Below are positions 36,824 through 46,408 of a stretch of DNA of 64,000 bases, one piece after another; positions within the stretch are counted from its first letter, which is position 1, and every line of letters starts with the position of its first letter. The position numbers and the translations under genes are program-made. Under the pieces are notes generated by a model. The model saw nothing but the letters and a program-made list of their open reading frames with translations. It did not search any database and was not told where the DNA came from. Where the stretch lies: NCBI GenBank assembly GCA_963827855.1, contig CAWHBY010000004.1:372001-436000 (forward strand). Direction: 5' to 3'. The stretch comes from DTPU01 sp963827855 (GTDB lineage: Bacteria; Planctomycetota; Phycisphaerae; Sedimentisphaerales; Anaerobacaceae).

Positions 36824-37293
36824 AGGATAGGACTCCTCTCTCGCCATGTGCGAGGCCATATCCGCAGTCCGTATCACTCCCGCTCACCTCGGTGGCTCGC
36901 CGCCTTCCCAAGGCAAGGCCACCGGTATGATAGCACGGTGACGAGAACAGTGACAAGGGAAAGTGCAGAAAATCGGCATTCGGTATTCGGTATTCGGTGT
37001 TCGCTTTGAGCGGTGGGCAATGGGGCATGCACTGAAATCAGGATGTCGAGCTGGCTGTTTCTTTGAGGAACGAACGAGTCGCGAAGCGTTCCTTCTATGG
37101 CTGGTGCAGGGTCTTTCCGGCCATGAACAGCAAGACCGTTCGGGTTTGGCGGCGGGTACGCTGCGAAAGGTCCTCTGGCCCGGCAGCCGACGGTCCGCCT
37201 GCCCCACTGAACCGCCTATTGCCTTACGCGTGTAAGGAGACTGCGGAATGCGTGTTTCCGAGCCGTTCCCATCAGACGCGATTGCCCTGCGGC
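36824..37293. other. Intergenic gap, simple repeats only
   Basis: Contains a GTATTCGGTATTCGG tandem at about 36975-37005 and a small CGAACGAGTCGCGAAGCGTTCC palindrome near 37072-37093. No gene is seen on either strand. Confidence 0.5.
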
Positions 37294-39696
37294 CTATTCC
37301 GCCGGGGCGGGGACGGCGGCGAGGGTCGCTTGGCCTTCGGCGAGGCCGGGCGCGGCAGCGGAGATCACCACCTGGCCCGGCCGGTCAGAGACCCGGACCA
37401 GGGCCGTGGCGATCCCTGCCTCTGCTCTGACGGTCGCGGGGCTTTCCAGGCTTGCAGGCCCCGTGAGACTGAAAGTCACCCGGTCTGCGGCAGTGGGCAC
37501 GACCGTGCCGGCGACGTCCACTACGGAGGCGTAGACAAAGACCGTCTCAGATCCATTGGCAGGGACGTTTGCCACGTCCGGCCGAACGGATATCGCAGCA
37601 GCGGCCTCCGTTGTGCGGACCCCATGCACGGCTGCGCACCGGCCGTTGATGAGCCCCTCTGCCCTGAGCTGGCCTCGCTCAAAGGTCAGGTCTGCAAAGG
37701 TGAAGGGCGGGTGCAGGAGATTGGCCGTGGCAGCACCGGTATCCGGTGTCCGAACCTCCTTGAGCACGTCATTGACGTAGAGCCTCACCTGCTGGCAGTT
37801 GCTGAAGACCCGCACTTCTCTCGTTGAGGCAGCGGTCCAGGTGTTGGCGATGAAGACCATGGGGCCGGAGTCGAGGCCAGGGAGGATCAGGCCTGGATCC
37901 CTCTGGCTCTGGAAGAAGTAGTACGAGAACTTCGGCAGCCTGAAGGTGTCCAGGGCGCCGGAGGGATAGCACGCCAGATCAATGCCGCACCAGAGCCCGT
38001 CGCCAGCCAGATGGGGCATGCCGCGGTTGAGGTTGAGCCCATCCCGATGGTTGGAGGCCTGCCTGAGCATCGCGGCCTCGCCGCCCTTGTAGGGCCCAGG
38101 CAGGTCAGCGGCCCTGTGGCTGTCGCTCGTGCTGGGGTTTCCGCCGTATTCCCAGTGGCCGTACTCGCTGATGATCAAGGGTGCGGGTCCCGCGTAGGTC
38201 CTTGCCCCGGCGGTCGGCGTGGCGATGAACACGTCGTAGATCGATGGGAACTGCCATCCTGCCACAAAGCACTGATCTCCGGGGTATTCGGCGTGGCCGA
38301 TGGCCACGGCGGTCTTCGCATAGGTCGAGTCGAAGTTCGTCTCGTTCAGGGAAAGCTCCCAAGCAATGACGCAGGGGTGGTTCCTGTCGCGTCGGATCAG
38401 GTCCTTCATGTCCTGATAGGAGTGATTCTTGAAGGTCTCGCCTCCCACGTACTGAAAGCCGGGTATGGGCGCAAGGACCATCAGGCCGAGCTCATCACAG
38501 GCGTCCAGAAAGGCAGGCGCCTGGGGATACTGCGACGTACGGATGTACTGGAATCCCGCCTCCTTCAGCTTCACTGCGTCCCGTCGCTGGCTGAGGTCGC
38601 CCACTGCATAACCCAGATAGGGGTAGTCCTGCATGCGGTTTGCGCCCATGAAGACCAGCCGCTCGCCGTTGATCTTGAAACCCTCTGACTTCGAGAAGCC
38701 GATCCGCCGGATCCCCACCCGCGTCCGCACGACATCCACGCACGTGTTGCCGTCGTACACCTCGCAGTACAGGGTGTAGAGGTTCGGATGGCTTGGGTGC
38801 CAAAGACATGGGTCCGTCACCCCGAGCTGCTGGGTGAACGTGAAGTCTCCCATGGCCGGGATCGTGCGGTCGTCGTCGGCCTGCGCCACGATTCGTCCGC
38901 TGCTGTCGACCAGGCTGGATCTCAACTCGCAGTCCCTGGCGTTCGTGTACTCACTCCTGACCTGCGTCTTGATCTGTACCTGGGCCTCTGCTGCAGTGAC
39001 TGCGGGGGTGGTCACGAAGATGCCCCCTCCTGCAGGGACGCCTGCGTACACGGCATCCGTCACGTGAAGCCGGTCCGTGACGTGGAGCCAGACGTTGCGA
39101 TAGATCCCGCCCCAGTTGAACCAGCCCGAGTTTCCGATGGGCACGTCGGGATTGTCCGTATTGTCCACCCTCACGGCCAGGACATTGCCGGCTAGCCCGA
39201 ACTGGAGATAGTCGGTCAGGTCCACGACGAACGGCAGATATCCGCCGTAGTGGATCTTCCGCTGCACGCCGTTGATCCACACGTCCGTGACCGTGTTCGC
39301 TGCCTCGAACTCCACGAAGACCTTCTTGCCCCGATCGCAGGGATCGAGCACCAGGTGCCTCCTGTACCAACTGACGCCTTCATAGCTGTACTTGGGCCAG
39401 GTCGGCCGCAGAGGGTCAGGATCAGGCGGTTTCATGGGCGGATTGTGGGGCAGGTTCACGTCCTGCCACGCCGTGTCATCGTATGAGGCCTCCTTCGCGG
39501 CGTCCGCCGCCAGGCTACCTCGATAGGACTTCCACCCTGTGTTGAGTCTCCGCTTCTCTCTATTGGAGGCCGGCTGGGTATAGGTCCCCTGCCCATCCGC
39601 TGCCAGACCCTCCCCAGCTCCGGACCGCCCAACCAGCGGCACGGACATGCCACAGATCAAGACAACACAGATCGCCAATCGGCCGAGGCTCGCCAT
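37294..39696 (-). CDS. Glycoside hydrolase family 2 enzyme (beta-galactosidase/glucuronidase-like), secreted
   Basis: 800 residues. The signal peptide MASLGRLAICVVLICGMSVP sits at the chosen ATG 39696 (GAGG upstream; 39708 is the alternative). The order is a sugar-binding jelly roll (about 40-200, FVEFEAANTVTDVWINGV), an immunoglobulin-like domain, then the TIM barrel with the acid/base in IAWELSLNET (Glu near 452) and the nucleophile in IISEYGHWEYGG (Glu near 511). The C-terminal domains end in FSLTGPASLESPATVRAEAG, of GH2 C-terminal type. Retaining exo-glycosidases of this family release beta-linked sugars or uronates; specificity cannot be told. A truncated paralogue tail lies 4.3 kb away. 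Confidence 0.88.
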   Translation of the reverse strand: MASLGRLAICVVLICGMSVPLVGRSGAGEGLAADGQGTYTQPASNREKRRLNTGWKSYRGSLAADAAKEASYDDTAWQDVNLPHNPPMKPPDPDPLRPTWPKYSYEGVSWYRRHLVLDPCDRGKKVFVEFEAANTVTDVWINGVQRKIHYGGYLPFVVDLTDYLQFGLAGNVLAVRVDNTDNPDVPIGNSGWFNWGGIYRNVWLHVTDRLHVTDAVYAGVPAGGGIFVTTPAVTAAEAQVQIKTQVRSEYTNARDCELRSSLVDSSGRIVAQADDDRTIPAMGDFTFTQQLGVTDPCLWHPSHPNLYTLYCEVYDGNTCVDVVRTRVGIRRIGFSKSEGFKINGERLVFMGANRMQDYPYLGYAVGDLSQRRDAVKLKEAGFQYIRTSQYPQAPAFLDACDELGLMVLAPIPGFQYVGGETFKNHSYQDMKDLIRRDRNHPCVIAWELSLNETNFDSTYAKTAVAIGHAEYPGDQCFVAGWQFPSIYDVFIATPTAGARTYAGPAPLIISEYGHWEYGGNPSTSDSHRAADLPGPYKGGEAAMLRQASNHRDGLNLNRGMPHLAGDGLWCGIDLACYPSGALDTFRLPKFSYYFFQSQRDPGLILPGLDSGPMVFIANTWTAASTREVRVFSNCQQVRLYVNDVLKEVRTPDTGAATANLLHPPFTFADLTFERGQLRAEGLINGRCAAVHGVRTTEAAAAISVRPDVANVPANGSETVFVYASVVDVAGTVVPTAADRVTFSLTGPASLESPATVRAEAGIATALVRVSDRPGQVVISAAAPGLAEGQATLAAVPAPAE

Positions 39697-39837
39697 CACA
39701 CACCTCATCACGTCGCGACCTCGTCCAGCCAGCCTGGCAGGCATGACGCGAGATCACGTTCATCTATTGTACTCAAACAGACCGCCCGACGCCACCGCCG
39801 CTGCGGGAACGCGGCGTCGACCGGGAAGAGGATTTGT

Positions 39838-40297
39838 TTGCCGCGAATGACGCGAATGGCCGCGAATGGCCGCGAATGCTGACGCGTGGTCGTGGGTGTT
39901 GGCGAGATCGTGGCTCCGCCGCCTGATCCACGGCTTCGCCGTGCCTCTGCGACTATGTCGCCGAGGGCGGCCATCGGAAGGGAATGCTCATCCAGGCAAG
40001 CCTGGAACGCATCCCCTTCCTCGGCCTTGATCATGCGGCTTGTTTTGTGGGCGGGACATCCTTCCCATCAAGAAAGAAGCCCAGTGCCACCCCAGCCAGC
40101 GAATCAAGCCGTACGCATGCGAGCAAGCGGGACTCCATGGAGCGAGCTCGCTCGCAGAATGGAGGCCGGCGCAGCTCGCCCGGTACGCGGCAGCGTACCG
40201 GTAGACGCGGAGCGTCGCGTGCGGCGGTGCTGTGAACAAGCCCGACCGCCCAGAGGCGGCGACAGCCATTCGCGTGCATTGGCGTCATTCGCGGCAA
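39838..40297 (+). repeat. Dispersed multi-hairpin repeat, copy C (complete)
   Basis: 460 bp bounded by TTGCCGCGAATGACGCGAAT and GGCGTCATTCGCGGCAA (inverted). Hairpins include TCCAGGC-aa-GCCTGGA near 39992-40010 and GGTACGC-ggca-GCGTACC near 40182-40200. This copy defines the ends of the family. Confidence 0.88.
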
Positions 40298-40355
40298 GAG
40301 GCTCTTTCAGTCTTCCCGATGGTGTGAGGGATGGACTACACGGGACAGATGACGT

Positions 40356-40989
40356 GTCAGGGCAATCGCAAAGTCGGCCTGCCTCAAAGAGACGTAGGTT
40401 CTGTGTCATCCACCGCAGGCGGACAGACCGATGCAGTCGCGGGCGTGACTGGCTGGGAAGCGTTTTTGGTTTCTTGCCGCGAACCCCGCCAACGCCGCTA
40501 ACGCCGGCGCGGGGTCGTGGGTGTTGGCCACACTCGTAGCTCCGCCGCCTGATCCACGGCTACGCCGTGCCTCGGCGACTGTGTCGCCAAGGGCGGCCTG
40601 CGCAATGGGCTGCTTGTCCAGGCAAGCCTGGACCGCATCCCCTTCCTCGGCCTCGATCCTGCGGCTTGTGTTGCATTGGGGCTACCTTCTCCATAGTCTC
40701 AAAGAAGGATAGCACGCCGGGACCTCCGCACACAGACTGAGCTGTACGCATGCGAGCGAGCTGCTCTACGCGGGGCAAGCTCGCTGCCCAAGCGGAGAGC
40801 AGCGAAGATCGCCCGGAAGGCAAGGCCTTCCGGTAGACGCGAAGCGTCGCGTACGGCGATGCCACGACTAGGTCCAACCTGCCGAAGCGGCGACAGCCGT
40901 TCGCGGAGTTCGCGGGGTTAGCGGCCAAAACCTCCTTCTGTTCTCCTGGCCAACGCGACCACAGGCCGCGGCCATGAGAAAGGGCATCT
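40356..40989. repeat. 634-bp segmental duplicate, copy 1 (contains repeat D)
   Basis: Nearly identical to 49176-49809, at a constant offset of 8820 bp at both ends. It holds repeat copy D plus 118 bp of left flank (GTCAGGGCAATCGCAAAGTC...) and 61 bp of right flank. Confidence 0.88.
40474..40928 (+). repeat. Dispersed multi-hairpin repeat, copy D
   Basis: Bounded by TTGCCGCGAACCCCGCC and GGGGTTAGCGGCCAA. The stem is GGAAGGC/GCCTTCC where copies B, C and E have GGTACGC/GCGTACC. The right-hand flank (40929-41065) is homologous in reverse to the sequence left of copy F. Confidence 0.85.
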
Positions 40990-41079
40990 GCCGCCAGGAA
41001 CCTGTTCTCATCCTCACGATGTACAGGAGCGACTTTTCGCTCGCCCTGGAGGACGTGTGGCAGAGGAGGTTGCTGGATG

Positions 41080-41739
41080 CTACAGGTCCGGCACGACCTC
41101 AGGGTAGAGGGAGCCTGTGCTGCTGACCTTGAACACGTAGATCCGGTCTGGCCGCATCTGCTCATAGACCACGTTGCCGAACACGGCCTGGATGCCGAGA
41201 TGCTCGAGTCGTTTGGGATCGTTTGCGAGGTCCCAGATGCCCTGCCAGAACGTCGCCCGGTCGCGTACACCCAGCTTGTGGGTGAGGAGTGCGTACCTGG
41301 CCGGCTCCTTCCCCGGCTCTTCGATGGGGTATCCCTGTTCGGGCTTGAGCTTCTCGCCGTAGACCCGCCGCCAGAGGAACAGGGCCCGCTCCTTGCCATC
41401 CATCACCCACTGGGCGCCGAACTTGACGACCAGGGCATCGAAGTGGACCACGTCCCCTTCGATTTCGAACTCCTTCTGGAAGAGGGGCGTGGTGTCACGG
41501 CCATCCGTCTCCACAAAACGTATCCGGGTGACCAGGCCGTTGGACCCCTGCTGCTGGGAGAGGACCTTTGCGTACCCCACCTGGGTCTCCTGGTTGAGGT
41601 TCGCGACTGCTGCCTTGAGCTCCTTGTTTTCGGTCAGTAGCTGGTCCAGGGTCCGGTTGGTGGTCAGCGTCCTCCACAGCAGCGCCGCGACTGCGACGGC
41701 AGCCACCACAGCCAGCGATTTGGCGACTCTCTTGGCCAT
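41080..41739 (-). CDS. Unknown membrane-anchored coiled-coil protein
   Basis: 219 residues. One N-terminal membrane segment (AVVAAVAVAALLW, about 9-24) is followed by a short coiled coil (LDQLLTENKELKAAVANLNQ). A globular domain then has VVKFGAQWVMDGKERALFLW and LVYEQMRPDRIYVFKVSS-like strands. It is probably periplasmic, and I do not recognise the family. It begins 7 bp after the LarA-like gene and shares its operon with the SDR, so a role linked to that pathway or to the cell envelope is possible. Confidence 0.7.
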   Translation of the reverse strand: MAKRVAKSLAVVAAVAVAALLWRTLTTNRTLDQLLTENKELKAAVANLNQETQVGYAKVLSQQQGSNGLVTRIRFVETDGRDTTPLFQKEFEIEGDVVHFDALVVKFGAQWVMDGKERALFLWRRVYGEKLKPEQGYPIEEPGKEPARYALLTHKLGVRDRATFWQGIWDLANDPKRLEHLGIQAVFGNVVYEQMRPDRIYVFKVSSTGSLYPEVVPDL

Positions 41740-41746
41740 GGTCAGA

Positions 41747-43012
41747 CTACTTGAATCGCTCGGCTGTGGACCAGAGGCCCAGACCTGGGTTCGAGATGAA
41801 GAACACCTCTTCGCCACCTACGGTGTTGAAGCCGTCCTTGAGCTTCGTGGGATCATACCGGGACATCATCGCCTTGAGGTCCGCGTAGCGGAAGCCTGCG
41901 GCCTCGATCTCCTCACGGCTCACGTGGCCGGGACAGTAGGTCACCGAGAAGCGGCCTTCAGACGAGCCGTGGATCAGGTGCGCGGCCGCGCTGAGGTTAC
42001 CCCGCAGGTCTTCACGATCGCGGACCAGGGCCAGGACCTTCTCGGTTCCCACGTAGCCGTACTTGCGGATCAGGGCGTCGATCTGCTTGTCTTCGCCGAA
42101 CTCCCGCAGCCCTGGCGCAAGGACGATCAGTTCGCCCGCGTCGGCCATGGCCATGCGGGTCCGGTAGATGCTCTTGTTGCCCAGCCAGGTGCTCTTGAAC
42201 TCCTCGGGATCGAGGTAGACGACCACCTTCTTGAGGGGCCTATCGAGCATGCGGAAGTTGACCTGCAGGGACAGGCTGGCCGCCTTGTTGAAACACTCCA
42301 CGTCATCGCCGACGTACAAGCCTCGCGTAACCTGACCGCCGCCTGTCGCACTGACCACGGTCTGGACGTAGACGACCGGCAGGTGCCGGGCAAAGTGCTC
42401 GGAGGCATAGTTGAGCACCCGCCGCACCGGCGTGTCCGCCCTGCCCATGATCCGCTCCATGCCGTACACTGCGCCGAGGAAGTGACTCTTGTTGATCCCC
42501 TCGGCACCGCCTGTGCCCACAAAAAGGTTCTTGTTGTAGTTGGCCATGCCGATCACCTCGTGCGGAACGACCTGGCCGACCGAGAGGATCAGGTCGAATC
42601 CGCCCTCGGTGATGAGCCGGTCCACCTGGGCGGGCCAGGAGTAGTCCAGCTTGCCCTCGCTGACCTGCCGGATGAATTCCGCAGGCACCTCGCCCAAGGT
42701 CACCAGACCGCTGCGCCAGTCGTGCCTGCGAAAGAGGCTGGCAGGGACTACGTGAAACATCCGCTGGATCTCGGCCTCCGTCATCTGCGCATGGGTGCCC
42801 AGGGCGGGAAGGATGTCCGTCAGGGCCTTGCCGTAGTACTGCCAGCAATACCGCGTGATCTCACCTGCCCGCGAGTGAAACCGGGTGATGTCCGGGGGCA
42901 GGACCAGGACCTTGCGCCTGGGACCGATCTTGTCGAGGGCCGCAACCAGGCCCTGCATGAGGTCTTCTGCGTTGAGGTTATCGGTTTCACTGCCGCGCTG
43001 AAAGTAGAGCAT
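41747..43012 (-). CDS. LarA-family (DUF2088) nickel-pincer racemase/epimerase homologue
   Basis: 421 residues. Family blocks are VLVLPPDITRFHSRAGEI (N-terminal), LPALGTHAQMTEAEIQRM (the conserved G-T-H), and FDLILSVGQVVPHEVIGMAN with the active-site histidine region, then GTGGAEGINKSH. LarA enzymes use a nickel-pincer nucleotide cofactor to racemise or epimerise 2-hydroxy acids by hydride transfer. Some relatives epimerise D-gluconate and D-mannonate (established for GntE-type members). The gene follows a mannonate-oxidoreductase-type SDR by 14 bp, which makes that reaction attractive here (inference). The LarB, LarC and LarE cofactor genes are not in the window. Confidence 0.82.
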   Translation of the reverse strand: MLYFQRGSETDNLNAEDLMQGLVAALDKIGPRRKVLVLPPDITRFHSRAGEITRYCWQYYGKALTDILPALGTHAQMTEAEIQRMFHVVPASLFRRHDWRSGLVTLGEVPAEFIRQVSEGKLDYSWPAQVDRLITEGGFDLILSVGQVVPHEVIGMANYNKNLFVGTGGAEGINKSHFLGAVYGMERIMGRADTPVRRVLNYASEHFARHLPVVYVQTVVSATGGGQVTRGLYVGDDVECFNKAASLSLQVNFRMLDRPLKKVVVYLDPEEFKSTWLGNKSIYRTRMAMADAGELIVLAPGLREFGEDKQIDALIRKYGYVGTEKVLALVRDREDLRGNLSAAAHLIHGSSEGRFSVTYCPGHVSREEIEAAGFRYADLKAMMSRYDPTKLKDGFNTVGGEEVFFISNPGLGLWSTAERFK

Positions 43013-43026
43013 GGCCGGGCCTTTCG

Positions 43027-43827
43027 CTATACGCCGCTGAAGGCGGAGAAGCCGCCGTCCACGGGGACCACGACGCCCGTGACGAACTTGGAGGCGTCGC
43101 TGAGCAGCCACAACGTGGTGCCGACCAGGTCTGCCGGCTCGCCAAAGCGGCCCGCAGGGGTATGGTCGAGGATGGTCTTGCCCCGGGCGGTGAGCGACCC
43201 GGTCTTCTCGTCGGTAAGCAGGAAGCGGTTCTGGTCGGTCAGGAAGAACCCAGGGGCCAGGGCATTGACGCGAATCTGGGGCGAGTAGTTCTGCGCCATG
43301 TGAACGGCCAGCCACTGCGTGAAGTTGCTGACTGCCGCCTTGGCCGCGGAGTAGGCCGCAATGCGGGTCAGTGGCCTGAAGGAGTTCATGCTGGAGATAT
43401 TGAGGATGGTCCCCTCCTTCTGCTGCGCCATCTGCCGGCCGAAGATCTGGCAAGGCACCATGGTCCCCAGGATGTTCAGGTTGAAGACCCACTGGATGGC
43501 ATCCGCGGGGATATCGAAGAAGCTCATGTCCGGGCTGGCCGTGGCTTGTTTCTTGTTGCCGCCTGCGCCGTTGATCAGGATGTCGATCCGGTCGTGCTTG
43601 GCGAGGATGAAGTCACAGGCGGCCTGGATGCTGGCCCGGTCCAGGACGTCGCACTTGCAGGCGAGCGCAGAGCGGCCGCAGTCCTTGGCCACCTTCTTGG
43701 CTGCGTCTTCCATGAGGTCCAGGACCACCACCTTGGCCCCTGCGGCTCCCAGTGCCTTGGCCATCTCACCGCACAGCACGCCTCCGCCACCCGTGATGGC
43801 GATGACCTTCCCTTTGACGTCGAACAT
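43027..43827 (-). CDS. SDR family oxidoreductase, D-mannonate oxidoreductase (UxuB)-like
   Basis: 266 residues, classical short-chain dehydrogenase. The cofactor loop is TGGGGVLCG at 12-20, NGAGG at 86-90, and the catalytic S145/S146, Y159 and K163 lie in the YSAAK context. The substrate loop PGFFLTDQNRFLLTDE is the hallmark of the SDR-type D-mannonate oxidoreductases (YjmF/UxuB of Bacillus). The reaction is D-fructuronate plus NADH to D-mannonate, the step after UxaC. It is the first gene of a three-gene operon with the LarA homologue and a membrane-anchored unknown. Confidence 0.85.
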   Translation of the reverse strand: MFDVKGKVIAITGGGGVLCGEMAKALGAAGAKVVVLDLMEDAAKKVAKDCGRSALACKCDVLDRASIQAACDFILAKHDRIDILINGAGGNKKQATASPDMSFFDIPADAIQWVFNLNILGTMVPCQIFGRQMAQQKEGTILNISSMNSFRPLTRIAAYSAAKAAVSNFTQWLAVHMAQNYSPQIRVNALAPGFFLTDQNRFLLTDEKTGSLTARGKTILDHTPAGRFGEPADLVGTTLWLLSDASKFVTGVVVPVDGGFSAFSGV

Positions 43828-43987
43828 CTTCCAGTCCTTTCGTTGGATTCCAGATCAGGGTTCAAGAGTCTGGTCATTGTAGAAGCCTCCCTCTGGCCGC
43901 TCAAGCCTTTTCTGCAGGCGCCTGTCACCGGCCAAGGTGCAGGCTGCTGTGGCAGGGCGAGCGACAGAGAACAACTGAAGGAGTTTC

Positions 43988-44397
43988 TTGCCGCGAATAA
44001 CGCGAATACACGCGAATGGCTGTCGCCGCCTCGGCAGCTTGGGCTTGTTCGGGGCGTCGCCGTACGCGACGCTTCGCGTCTACCGGTACGCTGCCGCGTA
44101 CCGGGTGAGCTGCGCCGGCCTCCATTCTGCGAGCGAGCTCGCTCCATGGAGTCCCGCTTGCTCGCATGCGTACGGCTTCATTTCCTGGCGAAAGCACCAG
44201 GCGATTTGTCTCTCTTTCGAAAGGGCATACTGCCCACAGATCGAGCCGCATGATCAAGGCCGAGGAAGGGGATGCGTTCCAGGCTTGCCTGGATGAGCAT
44301 TCCCTTCCGATGGCCGCCCTCGGCGGCGGAGCGGCGAACACGCCAACACCCACGACCCCGCGTCAGCATTCGCGGCCATTGGCGTCATTCGCGGCAA
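43988..44397 (-). repeat. Dispersed multi-hairpin repeat, copy E (reverse orientation)
   Basis: Bounded by TTGCCGCGAATAACGCGAAT and GGCGTCATTCGCGGCAA. It is very close in sequence to copy C but inverted (GACTCCATGGAGCGAGCTCG block shared). It lacks the CTCGGCGAC-type hairpin, so it is about 50 bp shorter. It fills the SDR-DUF6057 gap. Confidence 0.85.
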
Positions 44398-44565
44398 GAA
44401 AGTCCTTTGGTTCTCCTTCGTTTCTCAAGAGATCCACGGCCACACCCGGACACGGGTTTCCTGTTGACACCCACGGGGCCAGGGGTATCCTCGGATCATG
44501 GCCAGGACCGTTCGCACGATCATCCAAGCTACGCCCTATCGCGTCACCCCAAGAGGCGGCAACAG

Positions 44566-46380
44566 GTGAACGTGAAAGACAGGCGACTGTCTCTCATCCA
44601 CGGAGTTGTGGCCGCGGCTGCCTCGCTGGTCTATGTCCTGTTGGTCGTGGATCCCAAGCTCATCTTTCAGGCCCAGGAGCCGGTCTTCTTCCTGGACAGC
44701 CACTTCGCGGCAAGATTCCTCAGCGTGCCTGGAGGGATCAATGACCTGCTCGCCAGATTCCTGTCGCAGTTCTTCTACTTCAGAGCCTCTGGCGCAGTGC
44801 TGCTCGTCGCGATCTCGATGCTGGCTGCGTGGCTCAGCCGGCGGGTCCTTCGATCGCTTGGAGTCCGTGAGCCCATCCACTTTCTCCACTGGATCCCCGC
44901 AATCCTCATCCTGGCGATGCACAGCCACTACCTGCTGCCTTTGGTCTTCACCCTCGGATGGATCTGGTCCGCTGCGGCCATCGCCCTCTTCATCCGGCTG
45001 GCGCCGTCGAGTGCGGTCTGGCGATGCCTGGTCTACGCTGGGTTCCAGGCCTGTCTGTACGCAGTCGCTGCGGGCCAGGCCTTTGTCTTCACGCTGGTGG
45101 TGGTCCTGCATGAGGTGCTGGTCCGCAGGCGGCTCGCAGAGCCCCTGGTCTCTGTTCTCGTCTCGGTCGCGATCCCCTATGCGGCAGTCTCCATGGGCGT
45201 GATGCTGAACCTGACCGATGCCTACACCCTGCGGCTTGCCTGGTTCGGCGACCGGTTCACAATGTGGTTGTTATGGTGTCTGTATGCCTTCTTGCCGATG
45301 GCTGCCCTGGCTGCGGCGTGCCGTACCAGGGTCCTGACCGCCCGGCAGGCGGGCCTGTGGGATAGGCTCACGGTGGGCCCGAGTACCCGTGTTCGCCGCG
45401 TGCAGACCCTCGGCATGCTCTGCATCGCGGGGATCGGGTGCGGGTTGTCCCATGAGGCGGAAGGCCGGGCCTTCCTCGAGATGGACTACTATGCTCGCAC
45501 CTGCCAGTGGGAACGTGTCATCGACTGCGCGCACCGCGGCATGGCAGGCTCGTCCTTCGGTCTGGTCGAGGCCAACAGGGCCCTGTACCACTGCGGCCGG
45601 CTGGGCGATGGCCTCTTCAGCCTACCCCAAAGGGCCGGCGGCAAGGGCCTGTTTCTAGCCAGCGATCAATGCCAGCTCCTGCCTCTGCGGGCCAGCGATC
45701 TCTTCCTCGACCTGGGCCTGGTCAACGAGGCACAGCACTGGGCCCACGAGGCCATGTCTGTCGCGGGCGAGACTGCCTGGAACCTGCAGCGTCTCGTGCA
45801 GGTCAACGAGATCAAGTCCGATCCGCTCGTAGCGGACAAGTACCTGGCCAAGCTCAGGAAGACCCTATGGTATGATCGCACAGCCGGGGCCGGGGGTCGG
45901 CATGCCCTGCTGGGGCAGGACCCTTCCACCTGTCCAGACGCAGCCGAGGTAAGGGCGAGCATGCCAGCGTCAGACTTCCTGTGTTCGCCGAGCGAGCCGG
46001 AGCGTGCCTTGGAGGAGTTGGCGAAGAACACGCGGAACAGGATGGCCTTCGAGTACCTGATGGCCTATTGTCTGCTTGAAGGCGACCTGAGCCGCTTCGT
46101 GTCGCACCTGACGGGATTGAAGGACCTGGGATACACCAGGATCCCCCGCCATTTTGAGGAGGCCCTGCTCATCTACCTGCAGGTCACCGGACAGCGTGAC
46201 ATTGCCCTGCCTGCAGGCCTGGCGATCTCGCAGCAGACCCGTGACCGATTCGCCGACTTTGACCACATCCTGTCCAGTCACCGTGGAGACCGGCAGGCCG
46301 CACAAGCGGAGCTTACCGCCAAGCACAAGGACACCTACTGGTTCTATGCGCAATACTACTACAAACCCAGCGGGTCGTGA
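44566..46380 (+). CDS. DUF6057-like polytopic membrane protein
   Basis: About 604 residues. The first 350 hold many hydrophobic segments (VAAAASLVYVLLVV, AVLLVAISMLAAWL, IPAILILAMHSHYLLPLVFT, LVSVLVSVAIPYAAVSMGVM). The last 250 are soluble and helical with TPR-like pairs (ASDLFLDLGLVNEAQHWAHE, RMAFEYLMAYCLLEGDLSRF). This layout is that of DUF6057 proteins, whose function is unknown. The GTG at 44566 (or 44572) was chosen to begin just before the first membrane segment; no better start is seen. A PD40/haem-motif protein follows by 28 bp, suggesting a joint envelope role. Confidence 0.75.
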   Translation: MNVKDRRLSLIHGVVAAAASLVYVLLVVDPKLIFQAQEPVFFLDSHFAARFLSVPGGINDLLARFLSQFFYFRASGAVLLVAISMLAAWLSRRVLRSLGVREPIHFLHWIPAILILAMHSHYLLPLVFTLGWIWSAAAIALFIRLAPSSAVWRCLVYAGFQACLYAVAAGQAFVFTLVVVLHEVLVRRRLAEPLVSVLVSVAIPYAAVSMGVMLNLTDAYTLRLAWFGDRFTMWLLWCLYAFLPMAALAAACRTRVLTARQAGLWDRLTVGPSTRVRRVQTLGMLCIAGIGCGLSHEAEGRAFLEMDYYARTCQWERVIDCAHRGMAGSSFGLVEANRALYHCGRLGDGLFSLPQRAGGKGLFLASDQCQLLPLRASDLFLDLGLVNEAQHWAHEAMSVAGETAWNLQRLVQVNEIKSDPLVADKYLAKLRKTLWYDRTAGAGGRHALLGQDPSTCPDAAEVRASMPASDFLCSPSEPERALEELAKNTRNRMAFEYLMAYCLLEGDLSRFVSHLTGLKDLGYTRIPRHFEEALLIYLQVTGQRDIALPAGLAISQQTRDRFADFDHILSSHRGDRQAAQAELTAKHKDTYWFYAQYYYKPSGS

Positions 46381-46408
46381 CCCGCGAAGGCCTGGTGCCT
46401 GGGTGTGG

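Noticed and set aside
36970..37010. GTATTCGGTATTCGG tandem as a regulatory site
   Set aside because: Looks like common simple sequence in the gap; no nearby promoter or symmetry supports an operator.
41393..43288. 631-residue plus-strand open frame opposite the LarA-like gene
   Set aside because: It runs across three minus-strand genes and their gaps, so it cannot be real alongside them.
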